Shown: positions 1 to 9,582 of the stretch, in pieces
Layout: every line of letters begins with the position of its first letter
Numbering within the stretch: position 1 is the stretch's first letter
Made by a program: the position numbers and the translations under genes
NCBI RefSeq assembly: GCF_900177545.1
Contig: NZ_FXBQ01000001.1
Span: 496,001 to 560,000 of the forward strand
DNA: 64,000 bases
Direction: 5' to 3'
Origin: Maritimibacter sp. HL-12
GTDB lineage: Bacteria; Pseudomonadota; Alphaproteobacteria; Rhodobacterales; Rhodobacteraceae
Notes under the pieces: generated by a model
Databases searched by the model: none
Told to the model about the DNA's origin: nothing
What the model saw: the letters and a program-made list of their open reading frames with translations, nothing else

Positions 1-107
1 ACCGCCCGGTGTTCTCGGTGCAATACCACCCCGAGGCCAGCCCGGGGCCAATGGACAGCTATTACCTGTTCGAGCGTTTCGCCGAAGCGATGGCGGCGCG
101 CAAGTAG
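1..107 (+). CDS. carA: Carbamoyl-phosphate synthase small subunit, C-terminal end (partial)
   Basis: Only the last 34 codons are in the window, read from base 3 to the TAG at 105-107. The peptide contains [16 protein letters not shown], the conserved His/Glu segment of the class I glutamine amidotransferase active site as found at the end of CarA. CarA delivers ammonia from glutamine to CarB for carbamoyl phosphate, feeding arginine and pyrimidine synthesis. The 5' end lies outside the window. Other class I amidotransferases share a similar tail, but the SPGP context is typical of CarA. Confidence 0.85.
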   Translation, partial: RPVFSVQYHPEASPGPMDSYYLFERFAEAMAARK

Positions 108-138
108 CGCCATTTCGCCGGGCTTTGGTAAGTATCCG

Positions 139-154
139 TTAACCTGCCGTTAAC
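139..154 (+). promoter_or_regulatory. CtrA-like box (TTAA-N7-TTAAC)
   Basis: TTAACCTGCCGTTAAC fits exactly the full consensus TTAA-N7-TTAA known for the alphaproteobacterial response regulator CtrA. It lies about 45 bases upstream of the glycosyltransferase start at 198, inside the only non-coding stretch before that gene. Direct binding is inferred from the motif alone. Confidence 0.45.
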
Positions 155-197
155 CCGGCGCGCGCATCCTGCCGGCAGCATCAGCTCAGGCAGGGCC

Positions 198-2303
198 ATG
201 ACCGTCGCGCTCAAACAGGTTTCGCTTCCCCGCTTCCTCACCGTGTCAGGTGCGGGGGGTGCCGCGCGCGGGGTGCGCCCGGCATCGGCGCAGGGCGATG
301 GCGTGATCGCTTTCCCCGCCCCGGCGCGCGCGACCTACAGCATCTTTCGCGCCCCCCCGCCCCGTCTCGTTGCCCCGCGCGGGAACCTGCACCTGCTCCC
401 CGGCCACGCCAGCGTGCCGGACCAAGCCCTTCCCCGGCGGCGTCTTCTCGGGCAAGTGCTGCTCGAACGCGGTGCGCTCAGCCCTGAAGACCTCGCCCGC
501 GCGCTCGCCCTGCAGGCGCGCGAGGACGCCCGATTCGGCGATATCCTTCTGGCTCAGGGCATGGTCTCTCCCGGGGCGCTGTTTGACGCCCTGGCCGAGC
601 AATACGGAACCGTCGTCGCCGATCTGCGCCGCGAACCGCCCGACCCACGGCTGATTGACGCGCTGGGTGCCGATTTCTGCATCCGCAACGGAATCGTTCC
701 GTGGAAACGCGCCGGCGGGGCCACCGTGATCATCTGTTCGCGCCCCGATGAATTCGCCCGCCTCGCCCCGACCCTGCCCGGAACCTTCGGCCGGGTGCGG
801 CTTGCGGTGGCACCCGAGGAGGACATCCAGACCGCCCTCGTGGCCGCACGCCACCGCGCCCTCACCGGGCGCGCCGAAACCCGCGTGGCAGAACACGAAA
901 GCTGCCGCACCTGGAGGAGCGGCCCGATCTGGCGCTATGCCGCCGCCCTGCTCGCAACTCTCACCGCGGTGTTCCTCGTCTCGCCACTCTCGGGCTTTGC
1001 CCTGCTGGTGGCCTGGGCGGTATCGACGCTCGTCGCCAACACCGGGCTCAAGCTCGCCGCCGCGATCCACCATCTGCGGCACCGCGGCCGGGTGGACCGC
1101 GCCCCGTCGCAGATCCCCGGCGGCCCCGGATTCCTGCGCCTGCCGATCGTCTCGATCATGGTGCCGCTGTTCAAGGAGCGCGAGATCGCCGGGCGGCTGG
1201 TGAAGCGCCTCGCCGCGATCGACTATCCGCGCGAGCTGCTCGATATCTGCCTCGTGGTCGAGGAGGACGATACCACCACGCAAGACACCCTGGCGCAGTC
1301 CGATCTGCCGCGCTGGATGCGCCAGATCACCGTGCCGCGCGGTGCCGTGCGCACCAAGCCGCGCGCCCTCAACTTCGCGCTCGATTTCTGCCGCGGCTCG
1401 GTCATCGGGGTCTACGACGCAGAGGATGCGCCGGAGCCGGGACAGATCCACAAGGTCGTCCGCCGCTTCGCCGAGCGCGGCCCGTCGGTGGCCTGCCTGC
1501 AAGGCGTGCTGGATTTCTACAACCCTCGTGCCAACTGGCTCGCCCGCGCTTTCACGGTGGAATATGCCACCTGGTTCCGCATCGTTCTGCCGGGGCTGGA
1601 GCGGATGGGCTTTGCCGTGCCGCTCGGCGGCACCACCCTGTTCTTTCGCCGCACAGCGCTGGAAGAGCTTGGCGGCTGGGATGCGCACAACGTCACCGAA
1701 GATGCCGATCTCGGCATCCGCCTCGCCCGCCACGGCTACAGCACCGAGTTGATCGACACGGTGACGCGCGAGGAGGCCAACTGCCGGCCCTGGCCCTGGA
1801 TCAAGCAACGATCGCGCTGGATCAAGGGTTACGCGATGACATGGGCGGTCCACATGCGCCGCCCGCGCAAACTGCTGGCGGAGGTGGGGCTGCGCAAGTT
1901 CATCGGTGTGCAGCTTCTGTTTCTGGGCTCGCTCAGCCAATTCCTGCTCGCCCCGGTGCTGTGGAGCTTCTGGGCCTTGCCGCTGGGCTTGCCGCATCCG
2001 CTGGTCGACGTGATGCCCGCCCCGATGTTCTGGGTGCTGGCCGGGGTCTTCGCCTTTTCCGAGATCCTCACCATCGCCGTCGGCGTGCTCGCGGTCTCCG
2101 GACCCGACCATCGCTACCTGATGAAATGGGTCCCGACGCTGCACGTCTACTGGCCGCTCGCCTCGCTGGCGGCGATGAAGGCGATGATCGAACTGGTCAC
2201 CAAGCCATTTTACTGGGACAAGACCCAGCATGGCCAGTACCACGGCGAGGGCGAGGTCTGGCGTGTCAGGCGCGGGTTTCCGTTCCGGTCGAATCGAGCC
2301 TGA
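198..2303 (+). CDS. Family 2 glycosyltransferase fused to N-terminal MshEN-like domain
   Basis: A 701-aa membrane glycosyltransferase, probably a processive exopolysaccharide synthase. Residues about 82-230 resemble a MshEN/GspE N-terminal domain: two consecutive half-motifs, LLGQVLLERGALSPEDLARA (continuing into LALQ) and RFGDILLAQGMVSPGALFDA (continuing into LAEQ), match the duplicated pattern that binds c-di-GMP in MshE. The first half has Leu where the usual Arg sits two residues before Gly. Membrane segments are near 247-282. The catalytic domain starts near 317; acidic motifs are DAED (407-410) and TED (500-502), and QRSRW (537-541) is the QxxRW acceptor motif of cellulose-synthase-like enzymes. 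More hydrophobic segments lie at about 568-640. E. coli NfrB pairs the same two domains in a different order. Its last 38 bases overlap the convergent gntR gene. The sugar and product are unknown. Confidence 0.85.
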   Translation: MTVALKQVSLPRFLTVSGAGGAARGVRPASAQGDGVIAFPAPARATYSIFRAPPPRLVAPRGNLHLLPGHASVPDQALPRRRLLGQVLLERGALSPEDLARALALQAREDARFGDILLAQGMVSPGALFDALAEQYGTVVADLRREPPDPRLIDALGADFCIRNGIVPWKRAGGATVIICSRPDEFARLAPTLPGTFGRVRLAVAPEEDIQTALVAARHRALTGRAETRVAEHESCRTWRSGPIWRYAAALLATLTAVFLVSPLSGFALLVAWAVSTLVANTGLKLAAAIHHLRHRGRVDRAPSQIPGGPGFLRLPIVSIMVPLFKEREIAGRLVKRLAAIDYPRELLDICLVVEEDDTTTQDTLAQSDLPRWMRQITVPRGAVRTKPRALNFALDFCRGSVIGVYDAEDAPEPGQIHKVVRRFAERGPSVACLQGVLDFYNPRANWLARAFTVEYATWFRIVLPGLERMGFAVPLGGTTLFFRRTALEELGGWDAHNVTEDADLGIRLARHGYSTELIDTVTREEANCRPWPWIKQRSRWIKGYAMTWAVHMRRPRKLLAEVGLRKFIGVQLLFLGSLSQFLLAPVLWSFWALPLGLPHPLVDVMPAPMFWVLAGVFAFSEILTIAVGVLAVSGPDHRYLMKWVPTLHVYWPLASLAAMKAMIELVTKPFYWDKTQHGQYHGEGEVWRVRRGFPFRSNRA

Positions 2304-2919
2304 GCCGGGTTTCAAAGGCGCGGCTGATATGGATGCGCAGCGCCTCGTCAGCACCATCGCCGTCGCGGGTTTCGATCGCGCGCACGATCGCGTCGTGCTC
2401 ATCGATCGCGGTTTGCGAGCGCCCTTCCACCGCGAGCGAGGTGGTGGCGAGCAAGGCCATCGTGCGGTGCACGAGATCGAGCTGCTGGACGAGGTAGCGG
2501 TTGTGGCTGGCGAGGTGGATCTGCTTGTGAAACCGCCGGTTGGCGCGGGCAAGCGCGCCGGGATCGTTCACCAGCGCGCGGTCGTCCTCGACCATCTCGC
2601 GCAGTACACGCACCTCCTCGGGCGCGGCATGTTGTGCCGCCAGCCGCGCCGCCAGCCCTTCCAACTCGGCGCGCACGGCATAAAGCTCGGCAAGCTGGTT
2701 GTGATCGAGCGATGCGACCACCAGCGAGCGCCCGTCGCGGCTGAGCAGGCTTTGCGTCTCAAGCCGTTGCAATGCCTCGCGGATCGGAGTGCGCGACACG
2801 CCAAACCTGTCCGCCAGGTCGCTTTCCACCATCCGGTCGCCGGGCTTGTAGAGGCCCGCGTCAATCGCATCGAGGATCAGGGAATAAGCGTCCTTGTGGG
2901 CGGATTTCGCGTCGGTCAC
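2266..2919 (-). CDS. GntR-family regulator, FadR/FCD subgroup
   Basis: A 217-aa repressor-type regulator. Residues about 10-70 form the GntR winged helix (ESDLADRFGVSRTPIREALQ); the rest is an all-helical FCD effector domain with the metal/ligand pattern RFHKQIH and ending in the helix around EHDAIVRAI. The open frame extends to an ATG at 2997, but I choose the GTG at 2919: it has GGAGG five bases upstream and the shorter protein starts at the normal distance from the winged helix. It follows the hydantoinase gene in the same direction after 93 bases and may control it. Its RBS lies within an inverted repeat, which suggests autoregulation. Effector unknown. Confidence 0.88.
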   Translation of the reverse strand: MTDAKSAHKDAYSLILDAIDAGLYKPGDRMVESDLADRFGVSRTPIREALQRLETQSLLSRDGRSLVVASLDHNQLAELYAVRAELEGLAARLAAQHAAPEEVRVLREMVEDDRALVNDPGALARANRRFHKQIHLASHNRYLVQQLDLVHRTMALLATTSLAVEGRSQTAIDEHDAIVRAIETRDGDGADEALRIHISRAFETRLRLDSTGTETRA

Positions 2920-2935
2920 GTATGCCTCCGTATAC
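2920..2935 (-). promoter_or_regulatory. Inverted repeat GTATAC-N4-GCATAC over the gntR ribosome binding site
   Basis: Read on the minus strand this is GTATACGGAGGCATAC, immediately before the GTG start of the GntR gene; the GGAGG Shine-Dalgarno lies inside it. GT-rich/AC-rich inverted repeats are common FCD-type GntR operators, so this is a candidate autoregulatory site. A near-identical element (GTATAC-ATCC-GCATAC) occurs downstream of fhs at 34755-34769. Confidence 0.4.
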
Positions 2936-3012
2936 AATTGCACCGAATATGCACGCCCCGGCACAATGTTCAAGTGGCGGCCATTTTCGGTATGCAATCT
3001 TTCCAGGCCCGG

Positions 3013-6000
3013 TCACGAAACATTGCCCCAACCGCCACCGCCGGGGGTGCGGATCTCGAACGCCCCGCCCGCAGGCAAGCTCACCTCGGCATTGCCAGCG
3101 AGCACCACGCGCTGTCCATCCGGCCATTCGGCGATGTTCTCGCCCAGCGCCCCCGGCGCGCCTCCTGCCCCGCCGAACGGTGGCACCACGCGCGACAGCG
3201 AAAGCGTGGTGACGGTGACGGGTTCGAGAAAGCGCAGCCGGCGCACCATGCCGTCGCCACCGCGAAACCGCCCCGCCCCACCCGAGCCGCGGCGGATCGA
3301 CATCTCTTCCAGCCGCACCGGGAAGCGCTTCTCAAGCACTTCCGGGTCGGTCATCCGGGTGTTGGTCATATGGCTCTGCACCGCGTCGGCCCCCGCAAAG
3401 CCCGGCCCCGCGCCACTGCCGCCGCCGATGGTTTCGTAATTCTGGAAGGCATCGTTGCCCCAGATGAAGTTGTTCATTGTGCCCTGGCTCGCGGCCATCG
3501 CCCCGAGCGCGCCCATCAGCGCGTTGCACAGGGCCTGGCTCACCTCGGTATTGCCCGCGATCACCGCGGCGGGCGGTGCCGGGTTGAGCATCGAGCCGTC
3601 CGGCACGATGATCTCGATAGGTTTCAGGCAGCCCTCGTTGAGCGGGATCTCCTTTCCCACCAATGTTCGAAAAACATAAAGAACGACCGCTCTTGAGATC
3701 GAAAGCGGCGCATTATAGTTGCCTTCGTGCTGTTCTGACGTTCCGGTGAAATCGACTGTCGCCCGCCGCGCGGCCCGATCCACCCGCACCGAAACGCGGA
3801 TTTCCGCGCCATGGTCGAGCGGCAGGTGGAACGCGCCGTCCGACAGCCGGTCGATCACCCGGCGCACGCTTTCCTCGGCATTGTCCTGCACATGGCCCAT
3901 GTAGGCGCGCACCACGTCGCGCCCGTAGCGCGCCACCACGCCCAGCAATTCGCGCCGCCCGGTCTCGTTCGCCGCCACCTGTGCCTTCAGATCGGCGATG
4001 TTCTGGTCGGGCTGGCGCGCGGGCCAGCGCCCCGAGGCAAGCACCGCGCGCGCCTCATCTTCAAGGAAGCGGCCCTGATCGACAAGCTGGACGTTGTCGA
4101 TCAGCACGCCCTCCTCCTCGATCCGCTTCGAGTCCGGCGGACCGGACCCCGGCGTGCGCCCGCCGATATCGGCGTGATGCCCGCGCGAGCCGAGCCAGAA
4201 GGCGATCTCGTCCTCAACAAAAACCGGCGTCACCACGGTCACATCCGGCAGGTGCGTGCCGCCGTTGTAGGGCGAGTTGAGCATATAGGCGTCGCCCGGT
4301 TTCACCTTGCCCTCGGTCTCGCGCATCACCGTGCGGATGCTCTCGGCCATCGAGCCCAGATGCACCGGCACATGCGGCGCATTGGCCACGAGATCGCCCC
4401 GTGCATCGAAAATCGCGCAGGAAAAATCGAGCCTTTCCTTGATGTTGACGCTCCACGACGTGTTGGCCAGAGTCGCGCCCATCTGGTCGGCCACCGACAT
4501 GAAGAGGTTGTTGAACACCTCGAGCAAGACCGGGTCGGCCTCGGTGCCCGCCGCCTGCGCGCGGTCGATCGGTGCCGCGCGTTCCATCACGAGATTGCCG
4601 CGTGCATCCACCCGCGCGCGCCAGCCCGGGTCCACCACGTTGGTGCCGGTGGCCTCCGAGACGATCGCCGGGCCCGTCACCTGCGCGCCCGCGCCCAACC
4701 GCGCCCGGTCGTAGAGCGGCACCTCGCACCAGCCGCCGAACCAGGCGCGCACATGCGCCACCGCTGCGCCATCGCCCTCGGGGGCCTGTCCTTCGGCGTC
4801 GGCACCGGTCGCGCCCACGGCCTCCACCGCCAGCATCTCGAACACCACGCGCCGCTCGGGCGAGGCGAAGCCGAAGCGCGCCCGGTGCGCGTCCTCGAAG
4901 TCTTGCCGCATCGCCTCGACAGATCCGAATTCCACGTCGAGCGGCTGGTGCGAGCCCTCGTAGCGCAGGAAGACCCGTCGCACGAGCCGCACCGAACTCA
5001 CCCCCTGCGCGCGCACCTCCGCCTCGGCCTCTGCCGCCAGCGCGTCGAGCCGCGCACCTGCGGCAGGTGCATCGGACAGCGGCGCGTCGAACTGCGCCTC
5101 GCGCAAGGCGCGGATATCGGCAAGTCCCATGCCATAGGCCGAGAGCACGCCCGCATGCGGGTGCAGAAACACCCGCTCCATCCCCAGCGCATCGGCCACC
5201 CGGGCCGCATGCTGCCCGCCGGCGCCACCGAAACATTGCAGGGTGTAGCCGGTCACGTCATGGCCGCGCTCGACGCTGATCTTCTTGATCGCGGCAGCCA
5301 TGTTGTCGACGGCGATGCGCAGGAACCCTTCCGCCACCGCCTCGGGCGCCATCTCGGGCTGTCCCGTGGCCGTGGCGATCTCGCGTGCCATTGCCGCGAA
5401 ACCGGCACGCACCGCCTCCGCGTCGAGCGGCGCATCTGCCCCGGGGCCGAAAACCGCCGGGAAGTGCTCCGGCTGGAGCCGCCCCAACATCACGTTGCAA
5501 TCGGTCACCGTGAGCGGGCCACCATTGCGGTAGGACGCAGGCCCCGGATCGGCCCCGGCGCTCTCGGGGCCGACCTGGAAACGGCCATCGCGGAAGCTCA
5601 GGATCGACCCGCCCCCGGCGGCGATGGTGTGAATATCCATCATCGGCGCGCGCATCCGCACGCCCGCCACCTCGGTCTCGAAACTGCGCTCAAAGGCCCC
5701 GGCGTAATGGCTCACATCCGTCGAGGTGCCGCCCATGTCGAAACCGATCAGCCGGTCGAACCCGGCCGCCTCGGCGGTGCGCACCATGCCGACGATCCCG
5801 CCCGCAGGCCCCGACAGGATCGCGTCCTTGCCCTGAAAACGATGCGCATCGGTCAGCCCGCCGTTCGACTGCATGAAATAGAGCCCCTGCGTGGCCCGCC
5901 CGAGATCGAGCGCCGCCTCCACCCGGGCAACGTAGCGGCGCAGGATCGGCGAGAGATAGGCATCGACCACCGTGGTATCGCCCCGGCTCACCAGCTTGGC

Positions 6001-6597
6001 CAGCCGGGAAACCTCGTGGCTGGTGCTCACCTGCGAGAACCCCGCCGCCCGCGCAAGCTCCGCCGCGCGGATCTCGTGGGCCGGGTTCACATGGCCGTGC
6101 AGAAAGGCGATCGCCACCGCGTCGATGCCCTCCGCCCGGGCCGCCTCCAGCGCACGCCCGAGCGCCGCCTCGTCGAGCCGGGCAAGCAAGCCGCCCTCGG
6201 CGTCGAGCCGCTCATCCGCCTCCACCGCCGCTTCATAAAGCAGGTCAGGGCGCCGGATCGCGAGATCGAACAGCCGCGGCCGGGCCTGGTAGCCGATGCG
6301 CAGGAGATCACCGAAGCCCTTTGTGATCACAAGAAGCGTGCGCTCGCCCTTGCGTTCGAGGAGCGCGTTGGTGGCCACCGTGGTGCCCATCTTCACCGCC
6401 CGGATCGCACCATCGGGGATCGGCACACCGGGCGCCAGCCGCAGGCAGCGGCGAATGCCCTCGACGGCGGCATCGGCATAATGCGCGGGGTTCTCCGACA
6501 GAAGCTTCAGTGTCTCGATCGCCCCGTCGGGCCGCCGCGCCACCACGTCGGTGAAGGTGCCGCCCCGGTCGATCCAGAATTCCCACTGCCCGGCCAT
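3013..6597 (-). CDS. Hydantoinase A/B fusion, probable ATP-dependent 5-oxoprolinase
   Basis: A 1194-aa single-chain enzyme with the full two-part architecture of eukaryotic and bacterial 5-oxoprolinase: the HyuA-type ATP-binding half ([14 protein letters not shown] at the N-terminus, FDMGGTSTD near residue 284) and, from about residue 686, the HyuB-type half ([20 protein letters not shown] and the glycine-rich end). The family hydrolyses cyclic amides such as 5-oxo-L-proline to glutamate, or hydantoins, using ATP. Length equals that of 5-oxoprolinases, which favours that activity, but substrate cannot be fixed from sequence. It lies 81 bases downstream of puuB on the same strand. This places it in the polyamine locus, where release or recycling of the gamma-glutamyl group would be useful; that link is inference. 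Confidence 0.88.
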   Translation of the reverse strand: MAGQWEFWIDRGGTFTDVVARRPDGAIETLKLLSENPAHYADAAVEGIRRCLRLAPGVPIPDGAIRAVKMGTTVATNALLERKGERTLLVITKGFGDLLRIGYQARPRLFDLAIRRPDLLYEAAVEADERLDAEGGLLARLDEAALGRALEAARAEGIDAVAIAFLHGHVNPAHEIRAAELARAAGFSQVSTSHEVSRLAKLVSRGDTTVVDAYLSPILRRYVARVEAALDLGRATQGLYFMQSNGGLTDAHRFQGKDAILSGPAGGIVGMVRTAEAAGFDRLIGFDMGGTSTDVSHYAGAFERSFETEVAGVRMRAPMMDIHTIAAGGGSILSFRDGRFQVGPESAGADPGPASYRNGGPLTVTDCNVMLGRLQPEHFPAVFGPGADAPLDAEAVRAGFAAMAREIATATGQPEMAPEAVAEGFLRIAVDNMAAAIKKISVERGHDVTGYTLQCFGGAGGQHAARVADALGMERVFLHPHAGVLSAYGMGLADIRALREAQFDAPLSDAPAAGARLDALAAEAEAEVRAQGVSSVRLVRRVFLRYEGSHQPLDVEFGSVEAMRQDFEDAHRARFGFASPERRVVFEMLAVEAVGATGADAEGQAPEGDGAAVAHVRAWFGGWCEVPLYDRARLGAGAQVTGPAIVSEATGTNVVDPGWRARVDARGNLVMERAAPIDRAQAAGTEADPVLLEVFNNLFMSVADQMGATLANTSWSVNIKERLDFSCAIFDARGDLVANAPHVPVHLGSMAESIRTVMRETEGKVKPGDAYMLNSPYNGGTHLPDVTVVTPVFVEDEIAFWLGSRGHHADIGGRTPGSGPPDSKRIEEEGVLIDNVQLVDQGRFLEDEARAVLASGRWPARQPDQNIADLKAQVAANETGRRELLGVVARYGRDVVRAYMGHVQDNAEESVRRVIDRLSDGAFHLPLDHGAEIRVSVRVDRAARRATVDFTGTSEQHEGNYNAPLSISRAVVLYVFRTLVGKEIPLNEGCLKPIEIIVPDGSMLNPAPPAAVIAGNTEVSQALCNALMGALGAMAASQGTMNNFIWGNDAFQNYETIGGGSGAGPGFAGADAVQSHMTNTRMTDPEVLEKRFPVRLEEMSIRRGSGGAGRFRGGDGMVRRLRFLEPVTVTTLSLSRVVPPFGGAGGAPGALGENIAEWPDGQRVVLAGNAEVSLPAGGAFEIRTPGGGGWGNVS

Positions 6598-6678
6598 GCC
6601 TGCCTCCGCTCCCGTGAACCGCCTAGCTTCGACAGCGCACAGGCGGTGTCAAGCCGGCGCCTGCCCCGCGGCGGGCGC

Positions 6679-7989
6679 TCAAAGCCGGTCGCGCAAGGAG
6701 AACCAGACCATCGCCAGCACCAGCAGCGGCGTGCGCAGCGCCACGCCGCCGGGGAACTTGTGCGTGGGCACCCGCGCCATCAGGTCAAACCGCCCGGCCT
6801 GGCCGATGATCGCCTCCGCCGCGAGCTTGCCACCCAGCGTCGCCATCGCCACGCCATGGCCGGAATAGCCCCCGGCGGTGAGGATATTGCCGGCGATGCG
6901 CTCGAAATGCGGCATCCGGTTCACCGTGATCCCCAGCGTGCCACCCCAGGCATGGTCGATCCGCGCGGCGGCGAGCTGCGGGAAGATCTCCAGCATCGGC
7001 TTTCGTGCCTTGGCGGCGATATCGGCGGGAAAGCGGTAGCCATAACTCTCGCCGCCGCCGAACAGCATCCGGCGATCCTGCGACAGGCGGAAATAGTTGA
7101 TCACGAACTTCGAATCCGCAACCGCCTCGTTGCCGGGGATCAGGCTTTGCACCATGGTATCGTCGAGCGGTTCGGTCGCGAGGATGAAATTGTTGATCGG
7201 CATCACCTTCGCGGCGATCCGCCGGTCGATGTGGCCAAGATAACCGTTGGCGGCCCAGAGCAGGTGGCGCGCGGTGATCTTCGCGCCGTTCGCCCCAAGG
7301 CGCACCGGATCGGTCTCCGCCACCCAGTCTACCCGGGAATTCTCGAAAATTCGCGCGCCCGCGTCGCGCGCCGCGCGCGCCAGCCCAAGCGCGTAGTTGA
7401 GCGGGTGCAGGTGCCCGCCGCCGCTGTCGATCACCCCGCCGAAATAGGTCTCCGAGCCCACCTTCTCGCGGATCTCGTCCCGGTCCAGCGGGCGAATGAG
7501 ATCATAGCCATAATCGCGCGCGAGCTTTTCGGCATAATCGTGCGAGTGGCGCACGAAGCGGGCCTTGTGATCGGCATGGATCAGCCCCGGCACATAGCCC
7601 GCCTCGGGGGCGTGCTTTTCGGCCAGTCCGACGGTGAGATCGACGCTCTCGACCGCCAGATCCCACAGATCACGCGCCATCTCGCGCCCCACCATCCGCT
7701 CCAGCCCGTCCTGGTCGACGCGCTGGCCCGGATGCACCTGCCCGCCGTTGCGGCCCGAGGCGCCAAAGCCGACCCGGTGCGCCTCAAGCACCACCACGTC
7801 GAGCCCGGCCTCGGCCAGATGCAGCGCCGCCGAAAGCCCCGTGTAGCCGCCCCCGATCACCGCCACGTCGCAGGTGATCTCGCCCTCGGCACGCGGGAAA
7901 GGCTCAAGCGCCTTCGCCGTCGCCGCATAATAGGACGACGGGTATTCGCCCGGTCGATCATTGGCGGTGAGAATGTCGAGCCGCGCCAT
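6679..7989 (-). CDS. puuB: Gamma-glutamylputrescine oxidase
   Basis: A 436-aa DAO-type flavoprotein. The N-terminus has the PuuB signature SSYYAATA, followed by the FAD Rossmann motif VIGGGYTGLSAALHLAEAG and GASGRNGGQ; the C-terminus ends in SLRDRL as in E. coli PuuB. The reaction is oxidative deamination of gamma-glutamylputrescine to gamma-glutamyl-aminobutyraldehyde with H2O2 release. The frame is open upstream to 8103, but that extension translates the intergenic repeat; ATG 7989 starts at the family position. The aminotransferase gene is upstream on the same strand, separated by the repeat block. A second, more divergent homologue lies at 15919-17241. Confidence 0.87.
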   Translation of the reverse strand: MARLDILTANDRPGEYPSSYYAATAKALEPFPRAEGEITCDVAVIGGGYTGLSAALHLAEAGLDVVVLEAHRVGFGASGRNGGQVHPGQRVDQDGLERMVGREMARDLWDLAVESVDLTVGLAEKHAPEAGYVPGLIHADHKARFVRHSHDYAEKLARDYGYDLIRPLDRDEIREKVGSETYFGGVIDSGGGHLHPLNYALGLARAARDAGARIFENSRVDWVAETDPVRLGANGAKITARHLLWAANGYLGHIDRRIAAKVMPINNFILATEPLDDTMVQSLIPGNEAVADSKFVINYFRLSQDRRMLFGGGESYGYRFPADIAAKARKPMLEIFPQLAAARIDHAWGGTLGITVNRMPHFERIAGNILTAGGYSGHGVAMATLGGKLAAEAIIGQAGRFDLMARVPTHKFPGGVALRTPLLVLAMVWFSLRDRL

Positions 7990-7993
7990 CTTG

Positions 7994-8145
7994 CCCCTTT
8001 TTCTTGGCAAAAATACTCCGGGGGGTGTGGGGGGCAGCGCCCCCCACCCTTGTCTCTTGGCCCGATCCTCAAGCGGATCGGGCGCGGGGGCAGCGCCCCC
8101 CACCCTTGTCTCTTTGCCCGATCCGCCAGCGGACCGGGCGCGCCC
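7994..8145. repeat. Dispersed intergenic repeat with a tandem 56-bp duplication
   Basis: The block begins with the core TTTTTCTTGGCAAAAATACT (then CC). After it comes a G-run/C-run hairpin (GGGGGCAGCGCCCCC) and then a stem GCCCGATCC / GGATCGGGC. The last two modules are repeated once more with a 56-base period (copies near 8031-8086 and 8087-8142; the second copy has changes such as GATCCGCCAGCGGACC). It fills the gap between the aminotransferase and puuB. Related cores are at 18421, 27466 (minus) and 27703. No coding function is seen. Confidence 0.75.
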
Positions 8146-8151
8146 CGGGCG

Positions 8152-9549
8152 TTACCCGGCGGTCTTCAGCAGACCCGCCGCCTTGACGTTGGCATAACCC
8201 TCGTCGAGCGATTTCACCGCGCGTTCAAACAGATCGTCGATGTCGGATTTCGTCATCACCAGCGGCGGCGACACCACCATCCGGTCGCCGACGTGGCGCA
8301 TGATCAGGTTGTTGGCGAAGCAGCGCTCGCGCACCATGTAGCCCACCGTGCCCGGCGACGCCTCGAAGGGCTTGCGCACCGACTTGTCGGCGGTCAGCGC
8401 CAGCGAGGCCATCATCCCGACGATCTTGGTCTCACCCACGAAGGGGTGATCGGCGAGTTGATGCCATTTCTCGGCGAGGTAGGGCGCGGCCTCGTCGCGG
8501 ACGTGATCGACAATGTTTTCCTCCTCCATGATGCGCAGGTTCTCGAGCGCCACGGCCGCGGCCACAGGGTGGCCGGAATAGGTGTAGCCGTGGGTGAATT
8601 CCTCGCGCCCGATCACGTCGGCCACCTTGTCCGACACCAGCGACCCACCGATCGGCGCGTAGCCCGACGAGAGCCCCTTGGCGATGGTCATGATGTCGGG
8701 CTTGAGATCGTAGGTCTGGCTGCCGAACCAGTTCGCCGTGCGGCCAAACCCGGTGATCACCTCGTCGACAATGAGCAGGATATCGCGTTCGGCGCAGATC
8801 CGGCTGACTTCGGGCCAGTAGCTGTCGGGCGGCACGATCACCCCGCCCGCGCCCTGGATCGGTTCGGCGATGAAGGCGGCAACGCGGTCTTCGCCCAACT
8901 CGTCGATCTTCGCTTCCAGCTCGCGGGCGCGGGCGATGCCGAAGTCCTCGGGGCTCATCTCGCCGCCTTCGAGGTACCAGTTCGGCTGGTTGATGTGCAC
9001 CACGTCGGGGATCGGCAAGCCGCCTTGGGCGTGCATCCCCTGCATGCCGCCAAGCGAGGCCGAGCCCACCGAGGTGCCGTGATAGGCGTTCTTGCGGCTG
9101 ATGATGACCTTCTTCCCGGGCTTGCCCAGCAAGTCCCAGTAGCGCCGCACGAGGCGGATGTTGGTGTCGTTCGCCTCGGAGCCGCCGGAGGCGAAGAAGA
9201 CGTGGTTGAGATCGCCCGGTGCCAGTTCGGCGAGCTTGTCGGCCAGCGCGATCGCGGGCACATGCGTCGACATGAAGAAAGTGTTGTAATAGGGCAGCTC
9301 CTTCATCTGCCGGTAGGCCGCCTCGGCCAGTTCGTCCCGCCCGTAGCCGATGTTCACACACCACAGCCCCGCCATCGCGTCGAGGATCTCGTTGCCCTCG
9401 CTGTCGGTCAGCCGCACGCCGGTGGCGCGGGTGATCACCCGAACCCCTTTTTCGGCAAGCTCGTGGTTGGCGGTGAAAGGGTGCATGTGGTGGGCCGCGT
9501 CGAGCGCCTGAAGCTCGGCGGTCGGCATGTGATTCGTGATCTTGTTCAT
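8152..9549 (-). CDS. Class III PLP aminotransferase, putrescine/omega-amino acid type
   Basis: A 465-aa fold-type I aminotransferase. Seen: DAMAGLWCVNIGYGR near the N-terminus, the PLP phosphate region FFASGGSEANDTNIRLVRRY, the cofactor Asp in LLIVDEVITGFGRT, and the Schiff-base lysine at about residue 291 in TIAKGLSSGY. This pattern and length match the SpuC-type putrescine-pyruvate and beta-alanine/omega-amino acid-pyruvate transaminases. ATG 9549 is preferred to the ATG 21 bases upstream because AAGGAG stands just before it. In this locus it would transaminate putrescine or a GABA-like product; the exact amine is inference. A TTTTGATCA site upstream suggests control by the neighbouring GntR protein. 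Confidence 0.9.
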   Translation of the reverse strand: MNKITNHMPTAELQALDAAHHMHPFTANHELAEKGVRVITRATGVRLTDSEGNEILDAMAGLWCVNIGYGRDELAEAAYRQMKELPYYNTFFMSTHVPAIALADKLAELAPGDLNHVFFASGGSEANDTNIRLVRRYWDLLGKPGKKVIISRKNAYHGTSVGSASLGGMQGMHAQGGLPIPDVVHINQPNWYLEGGEMSPEDFGIARARELEAKIDELGEDRVAAFIAEPIQGAGGVIVPPDSYWPEVSRICAERDILLIVDEVITGFGRTANWFGSQTYDLKPDIMTIAKGLSSGYAPIGGSLVSDKVADVIGREEFTHGYTYSGHPVAAAVALENLRIMEEENIVDHVRDEAAPYLAEKWHQLADHPFVGETKIVGMMASLALTADKSVRKPFEASPGTVGYMVRERCFANNLIMRHVGDRMVVSPPLVMTKSDIDDLFERAVKSLDEGYANVKAAGLLKTAG

Positions 9550-9582
9550 CGGGGACTCCTTGGGGCGCAATCGCGCTTCACA

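Noticed and set aside
282-600. GspE-type secretion ATPase
   Set aside because: Only the N-terminal MshEN-like part is present; no Walker motifs follow, and the rest is a glycosyltransferase.
246-2552. Long open frames antisense to the glycosyltransferase, hydantoinase, tol genes and fad genes
   Set aside because: In GC-rich DNA the strand opposite a real gene stays open. These frames are rich in His, Arg, Ala and Gly, lack domains, and mirror well-supported genes.
7990-8103. N-terminal extension of puuB
   Set aside because: It is repeat-derived Pro/Gly sequence; the SSYYAA PuuB start follows ATG 7989.
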